From Patescibacteria group bacterium UBA6816 (GTDB taxonomy: Bacteria > Patescibacteriota > Patescibacteriia > UBA2591 > UBA6264): a DNA stretch of 19,789 nt. Positions 16,163 to 19,789 of the stretch are shown piece after piece (position 1 is the first letter of the stretch; each line of letters opens with the position of its first letter). Location: NCBI GenBank assembly GCA_002452615.1, contig DKES01000009.1:13972-33760 (forward strand), in the 5' to 3' direction. The position numbers and the translations under genes are program-made. Below the pieces are notes generated by a model. The model had not been told where the DNA came from. It searched no databases and saw only the letters and a list, made by a program, of their open reading frames with translations.

Positions 16163-16441
16163 TTATTTTTTCTTTTTTCGCGGTTGATTTGGTTTTTTTA
16201 ATAAAAGAATAAATTCTTTTATTCCTTCTTCTAAAAGGGAAATAAAGGTGGATAGTTTAATTTTTTCTTTTAATTTTTTAGTAGTTTGATTAATGTTTTC
16301 CGAGGCTTGATGAAGATGACGAAAGGTTTTTGCCAAACGGACAGTGATAATAATTCCAATAATGATAAGAACAACGAACAAAAGAGTCAAAAGAATAATA
16401 GCGGCGCTGGTAACAATGTAAAAAAAATTTTGAATTGACAT
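16163..16441 (-). CDS. Small single-pass membrane protein with coiled coil (hypothetical)
   Basis: Not assigned to a function. The protein has 92 residues: one hydrophobic helix (about 7-33), a helical segment rich in Leu, Lys and Asn (38-80; HLHQASENINQTTKKLKEK) likely to form a coiled coil, and a basic tail ending in RKKKK. The layout resembles the DUF948-like small membrane proteins, but no diagnostic motif is visible. It is the first gene of the leftward run leading into dnaE and has its own near-consensus promoter. A second overlapping frame on the same strand (16290-16487) starts upstream of the predicted transcript start and looks like a shadow. That this is a real gene rests on its promoter, ATG start and sensible topology. 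Confidence 0.75.
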   Translation of the reverse strand: MSIQNFFYIVTSAAIILLTLLFVVLIIIGIIITVRLAKTFRHLHQASENINQTTKKLKEKIKLSTFISLLEEGIKEFILLLKKPNQPRKKKK

Positions 16442-16472
16442 CTTGTTTTTTTAAATGAATTAGATTTATTTT

Positions 16473-16501
16473 ATTATAACACAACAAAAATATTCTGCCA
16501 A
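16473..16501 (-). promoter_or_regulatory. Near-consensus promoter of the leftward dnaE-thrS-miaB run
   Basis: On the minus strand TTGGCA (16501-16496), a spacer of exactly 17 nt, and TATAAT (16478-16473). The predicted start near 16466 leaves a leader of about 25 nt to the ATG at 16441. Its -35 box lies only 5 bp from that of the rightward promoter. Confidence 0.85.
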
Positions 16502-16506
16502 GACCC

Positions 16507-16535
16507 TTGTCAAAAGCCTTGTTTTTTCTTATAAT
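16507..16535 (+). promoter_or_regulatory. Near-consensus promoter of the rightward rodA unit
   Basis: TTGTCA (16507-16512), 17-nt spacer, TATAAT (16530-16535). The predicted start near 16542 leaves a leader of about 34 nt before the ATG at 16576. Confidence 0.85.
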
Positions 16536-16575
16536 GAGCTTGTTGTTTTTAAAATAATTTTTATAGATTAAATTT

Positions 16576-17436
16576 ATGAATTCTTTAATGCTTAGTGAAC
16601 GTCAATTAAAGTTGGCTAAATGGTATTTAAGAAATAAGAGAAAAATAAGGTTATATTTTTTAATATTTTTTATTTTATTAAATGTGATTTTTTGGGGAAA
16701 AGGAACTTATGAATTAATTACTTATTTTTCTTTAAAAGAAGCTCATGAAAAAAATTTACAAGAATTAACCGATGATACGGTTCAATTAAATTTTTTAAGA
16801 TTACACGAATACTTTTTTCCCCATGATTTAATAATCCAAGAATTAAACGCGATTCCTTTAAATTATTTAGGAGACCAAAAAACAAAATATGACTTAGTTG
16901 TTTTGTTAGAAAATGTCAATATTTATCGATTAGGGTTAATTGAATATTATTTTATGTGGTCTAACGGAGAAACTATTCCTCAAGAAACTTTTATTATGCC
17001 CGGGGAAAAAAAATATATTTTATCTTTAGGAGAGGTTGTTGAGGGTGATTTAAAAGATTTAGAATTTGTGATTTCTAAAATGAAGTGGGAAAGAATTTAT
17101 CCGCAAAATAAAAAAGCTTTAATTTTAGAAGAAATAGAAATTGAAGATATTGAATTTAGTCATGAAACCTCTTTAGAAAGAGACCGGGCCTTACCTAAAA
17201 TTTCTTGGCAAGTTAATAATCAATCAGCTTATAGTTTTTGGGAAGTTAAATTTAAGGTTTTTCTTTGGCAGGGAAATCGTTTATCCGGAGTTAATACTAT
17301 TTCTTTAAAAAATTTAAAAGGAAATGAAAAAAGAAAAGTAGAATTACTTTGGCCAGCTATTCCTAATTTTAGTCAAATTACTGTTAGTTTAGAAATGAAT
17401 CCTTTTGATTCAGAAATTTTTATTCCCGCTTATTAA
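16576..17436 (+). CDS. Membrane-anchored protein with two FxLYD-like beta domains (hypothetical)
   Basis: Function not known. The protein has 286 residues: basic N-terminus, one membrane helix (about 25-41), a helical linker (50-92), then two beta-rich stretches outside the membrane. The first (about 104-157) runs YDLVVLLENVN, FMWSNGE, FIMPGEKKYIL. The second (about 208-273) runs ISWQVNNQSAYSFWEVKFKVFLW, then LKNLKGNEKRKVELLWP. Each has the pattern of an FxLYD/DUF3426-like immunoglobulin-type fold: a strand with a conserved Asn, then a 'G-E/N-x-K/R' turn before the last strand. This is inference from pattern only. It begins the rightward transcript and ends 9 nt before the RodA/FtsW-type gene, so it is very likely co-expressed and may serve wall synthesis or cell division. 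Confidence 0.75.
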   Translation: MNSLMLSERQLKLAKWYLRNKRKIRLYFLIFFILLNVIFWGKGTYELITYFSLKEAHEKNLQELTDDTVQLNFLRLHEYFFPHDLIIQELNAIPLNYLGDQKTKYDLVVLLENVNIYRLGLIEYYFMWSNGETIPQETFIMPGEKKYILSLGEVVEGDLKDLEFVISKMKWERIYPQNKKALILEEIEIEDIEFSHETSLERDRALPKISWQVNNQSAYSFWEVKFKVFLWQGNRLSGVNTISLKNLKGNEKRKVELLWPAIPNFSQITVSLEMNPFDSEIFIPAY

Positions 17437-17445
17437 TCAAAATTA

Positions 17446-18561
17446 ATGTTTAGATTTGAAAAAATAAAACGTTTTGACACGGTTTTGTTTATTTCCATGG
17501 TTCTTTTAATTATTTTGGGATTAACTATTCAATATAGTTTATCTTTATCTACTAATAAAACCGGGTTAGGGGATTTTACTAAACAGTGCTTTTTTGCCTT
17601 AGGAGGAATGGTTTTGTTTTTTTTGGTTATTTTTATAGATTTTCGTTTAATTCGTTCCTCTTCATATTTAATTTATTTTTTAAGCATTTTATTTTTAATT
17701 ATTGTTTTAATTTTCGGCGAAACTCTGCGAGGGACTAAAGGTTGGTTAGATTTAGGATTTTTTCATTTTCAACCGGCTGAAATGGCTAAATTGGCCGCGG
17801 TAATTATTCTGGCTAAATTTTGGCAAGAAGCAAGAAAACCCCTCAGAATGAAACATATTTTTTTCAGCTTTCTTTTAATTGCCCCTTTTGTTCTTTTAAT
17901 CTCTCAGCAACCGGACTTAGGGACAGCTTTAATGATAATTTTTCTTTGGCTGGGAATTATTTTTTTAGTAGATAAAAATAAAAAACATTTTTTAAGTCTT
18001 TTAATCATTATTATTGTCCTTTCTTCTTTAGTTTGGTTTTTATTTTTAGAAGATTATCAAAAAAATAGAATTTTAAGTTATTTAAATTTTCAAGGAGACC
18101 CCATGGGAAGAGATTATCAGATTAACCAATCTATTATTGCCGTGGGTTCAGGGGGATTATTTGGTCGGGGTTTTGGTTTAGGAACTCAGTCCCAATTAAG
18201 ATTTTTACCAGCTGGAGAAACAGATTTTATTTTCGCGGTTTTAGCTGAAGAATTCGGGTTTTTAGGGACTTCTTTGTTATTAATTATTTATGTTTTTTTG
18301 TTTTACCGTTTGATTTTTTTAGCGCAAAGGGTTTATGATAATTTTGGAATTGTTTTAATTATTGGCACAATGCTCTTTCTATTTTTTCAAGTATTTATTA
18401 ATATTGGGATGAATATTGGTTTGGTTCCAGTAGTAGGGGTGCCCTTACCTTTTGTTAGTTATGGAGGAAGTTCTTTATTATTTAGCATGATTGCTTTAGC
18501 TCTTGTGGAAAGTGTGGTGATGTATCAACCTTTTACAAAATATGAAAATATGATAAAATAG
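17446..18561 (+). CDS. rodA: SEDS-family peptidoglycan glycosyltransferase (RodA/FtsW)
   Basis: Polymerises lipid II into glycan strands with a partner class B PBP, for elongation (RodA) or division (FtsW). The protein has 371 residues with about ten membrane segments. Family motifs: RGTKGWLDLG (95-104), FQPAEMAKLAAVI (108-120), QQPDLGTAL (154-162), AGETDFIFAVLAEEFG (256-271, containing the conserved essential Asp at 260) and PLPFVSYGGSSLL (333-345). GTQSQLRFLPAGETDFIFAVLAEE is more RodA-like than FtsW-like, but the two cannot be separated safely without a tree and the partner PBP is not in the window. The only TAG stop seen here ends this gene. It lies 9 nt after the FxLYD-like gene and 41 nt before L25. 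Confidence 0.93.
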   Translation: MFRFEKIKRFDTVLFISMVLLIILGLTIQYSLSLSTNKTGLGDFTKQCFFALGGMVLFFLVIFIDFRLIRSSSYLIYFLSILFLIIVLIFGETLRGTKGWLDLGFFHFQPAEMAKLAAVIILAKFWQEARKPLRMKHIFFSFLLIAPFVLLISQQPDLGTALMIIFLWLGIIFLVDKNKKHFLSLLIIIIVLSSLVWFLFLEDYQKNRILSYLNFQGDPMGRDYQINQSIIAVGSGGLFGRGFGLGTQSQLRFLPAGETDFIFAVLAEEFGFLGTSLLLIIYVFLFYRLIFLAQRVYDNFGIVLIIGTMLFLFFQVFINIGMNIGLVPVVGVPLPFVSYGGSSLLFSMIALALVESVVMYQPFTKYENMIK

Positions 18562-18602
18562 CTTGGAAAAAATTATAATATTTAATTTCTAAAAAAATAA
18601 AT

Positions 18603-19301
18603 ATGACAAAATTAAAAGCACAATCTCGAAAAATTTTAGGAAAAAAAAATAAGCTCCAACGAAAAAATAAAATATTACCGGGAGTAGTTTATGGTCATGA
18701 TTTTAAGTCCCAACCCATAGAACTTGATTTAATAAATTTTGAAAAAATTTTTAAAGAAGTAGGAATGACTAGTTTAATTGATTTGGAAATTGAAGACCAA
18801 AAACCAATTAAGGTTTTAATTCATGATTTACAGCATGATTTTTTAACCAACAAAATTCAACACGTTGATTTTTACAAGATTAAAGCCGGCGAGAAAATTA
18901 CCGTAGAGGTTAAATTAAATTTTGTTAACGAGGCTCCCATGGTTAAAGAACAAGGAGGAGTTTTATACCATAATCTAGAAGAACTAGAAATAAAATGTTT
19001 ACCAGAAAATTTGATTAATGAAATTAAAGTTGATTTAAGTAGATTAAAGACATTTGAAGATATGATTAGAGTTAAAGATTTAAAGATTCCAGAGGGAATA
19101 GAATTAATAACCGATAAAGAAGAATTAGTTGTTCAAGTAGAAAGACCTAAAACCACGGCTCAACTAGAAGCAGAATTAGAAGAAGAAAAAGAAAAAGAAG
19201 AAGTAGTAGTAGGAGAAGAGGAAAAAGTAGAAGAAGGGGATGAAGAAAAAAAAGAATCCTTAGACAAAGAAAAACAAGAGAATGAAACAATTAAAAAATA
19301 A
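18603..19301 (+). CDS. rplY: 50S ribosomal protein L25 (general stress protein CTC type)
   Basis: Binds 5S rRNA in the large ribosomal subunit. The protein has 232 residues, the two-domain CTC/TL5 form rather than the short E. coli form. The N-terminal L25 domain (1-92) has LPGVVYGHDF and HDLQHDFLTNKIQHVDFYKI. The C-terminal beta domain (93-185) has VKLNFVNEAPMVKEQGGVLYHNLEELEIKCLPENL. A highly charged tail, mostly Glu and Lys (186-232), probably disordered, follows. There is a TATAAT-like box at 18574-18579 but no good -35, so it may be read through from the rodA promoter. The last 20 nt overlap the start of the DUF3048 gene in another frame. Confidence 0.95.
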   Translation: MTKLKAQSRKILGKKNKLQRKNKILPGVVYGHDFKSQPIELDLINFEKIFKEVGMTSLIDLEIEDQKPIKVLIHDLQHDFLTNKIQHVDFYKIKAGEKITVEVKLNFVNEAPMVKEQGGVLYHNLEELEIKCLPENLINEIKVDLSRLKTFEDMIRVKDLKIPEGIELITDKEELVVQVERPKTTAQLEAELEEEKEKEEVVVGEEEKVEEGDEEKKESLDKEKQENETIKK

Positions 19302-19789
19302 AATTAGACAGGGAATTATTATTGGTTTTTTGTTTGTGGGGTTATGGTTTTTGTTTCTTAATTGGCCAATTAATGATGTTTCTTTAAATGAGGATCAATT
19401 TAAAGAAGAAACAGAAATAGAAATTGAAACAGAGGAAGAAAAGAAAGATGTTTTTATTGACTATTCTTTGAAACAAGAACAAAGAAACCTTCCTTTGGGG
19501 TTTATTGTTGATAATTTTAGCCAAGCTTGGCCCCCTCAAGGAATTAATCAGGCCGCGATTATCTATGAAGCTCCAGTAGAAGCAGATATTACGCGGCTTT
19601 TGGTTATTTTTGATTTAGATAATCTTCCCGAAGTTATTGGGCCAATTCGTTCGGCTCGTCCTTATTTTGCAGAATGGGCTGAAGAATACCAAGGTTTGTT
19701 TGTTCATGCCGGAGGTAGTCCGGAATTTTTACGAAAAGCAGATACCTACAATTTTTTCCGCTTAGATGAAATTAGTTATAATGGCGGTT
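19282..19789 (+). CDS. DUF3048 (YerB-like) protein, N-terminal part (3' end outside window)
   Basis: The frame from ATG 19282 stays open for 169 codons to the window edge. It begins with a basic stretch and a membrane or signal helix (about 9-30), then a highly acidic linker (36-55, many Glu). The DUF3048 domain follows: LPLGFIVDNFSQAWPPQGINQ, YEAPVEADITRLLVIFD, then the hallmark IGPIRSARPYFAEWAEEY and FVHAGGSPEFLRK. There is no lipobox Cys, unlike some YerB lipoproteins, so it is probably anchored by the helix. The biochemical function of the family is not established. The start overlaps the L25 gene by 20 nt, which suggests coupling. It contains the only GATC in the window outside RNase P RNA (19393-19396). 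Confidence 0.9.
   Translation, partial: MKQLKNKIRQGIIIGFLFVGLWFLFLNWPINDVSLNEDQFKEETEIEIETEEEKKDVFIDYSLKQEQRNLPLGFIVDNFSQAWPPQGINQAAIIYEAPVEADITRLLVIFDLDNLPEVIGPIRSARPYFAEWAEEYQGLFVHAGGSPEFLRKADTYNFFRLDEISYNGG

Noticed and set aside
16290..16487. 65-residue frame overlapping the small membrane-protein gene
   Set aside because: Its start lies upstream of the predicted transcript start, the product has no sensible topology, and the overlapping 92-residue frame fits much better.
1005..18561. UGA recoded as glycine, as in Gracilibacteria/Absconditabacteria
   Set aside because: No in-frame TGA occurs inside any gene, glycines use GGN, and TGA ends recJ at the expected length.

Overview
This AT-rich window (roughly two thirds A+T by eye) reads as a piece of a small, streamlined bacterial chromosome, most likely from the Candidate Phyla Radiation (Patescibacteria, Parcubacteria-like). 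That assignment is inference. It rests on tightly packed core genes in short mixed-strand runs, several overlapping gene ends, a baseplate-J-like membrane protein and FxLYD-like membrane protein of kinds I associate with CPR genomes, a DUF3048 protein, and no mobile elements. The genetic code looks standard: stops are mostly TAA, with one TGA and one TAG.

Layout. 1-3115 (+): the end of serS, then recJ and rnhA, the last two overlapping by 4 nt. 3100-3594 (-): rnpB, the RNase P RNA, with a consensus promoter at its right edge and its 3' end lying antisense to the last codons of rnhA. 3601-3793: divergent promoter region. 3794-6712 (+): a membrane sugar-phosphate transferase and gatB. 6709-9707: miaA (-), prsW (+), miaB (-), with both convergent junctions overlapping by 4 nt. 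9707-16441 (-), a probable operon read right to left: small membrane protein, dnaE, baseplate-J-like membrane protein, thrS, miaB. 16442-16575: two near-consensus promoters back to back. 16576-19789 (+): FxLYD-like membrane protein, rodA/ftsW-type gene, ribosomal protein L25, and a DUF3048 gene cut by the window end.

How the genes work together. Most serve translation and RNA metabolism (serS, thrS, gatB, miaA and miaB for the ms2i6A tRNA modification, rnpB, L25) or DNA replication and repair (dnaE, recJ, rnhA). The rest belong to the cell envelope (sugar transferase, RodA/FtsW, PrsW, DUF3048 and two membrane proteins of unknown role).

The most striking observations are: (1) near absence of GATC, with three sites in 19.8 kb, two of which are the paired strands of RNase P helix P2; (2) a 130-nt AU-rich hairpin in the place of RNase P helix P9; (3) the RNase P P1 helix doubling as the C-terminal codons of RNase HI on the other strand; (4) no Shine-Dalgarno sequence at any of the 15 visible starts; and (5) a ThrRS without its TGS domain. 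I found no tRNA, CRISPR array, insertion sequence or defence locus.
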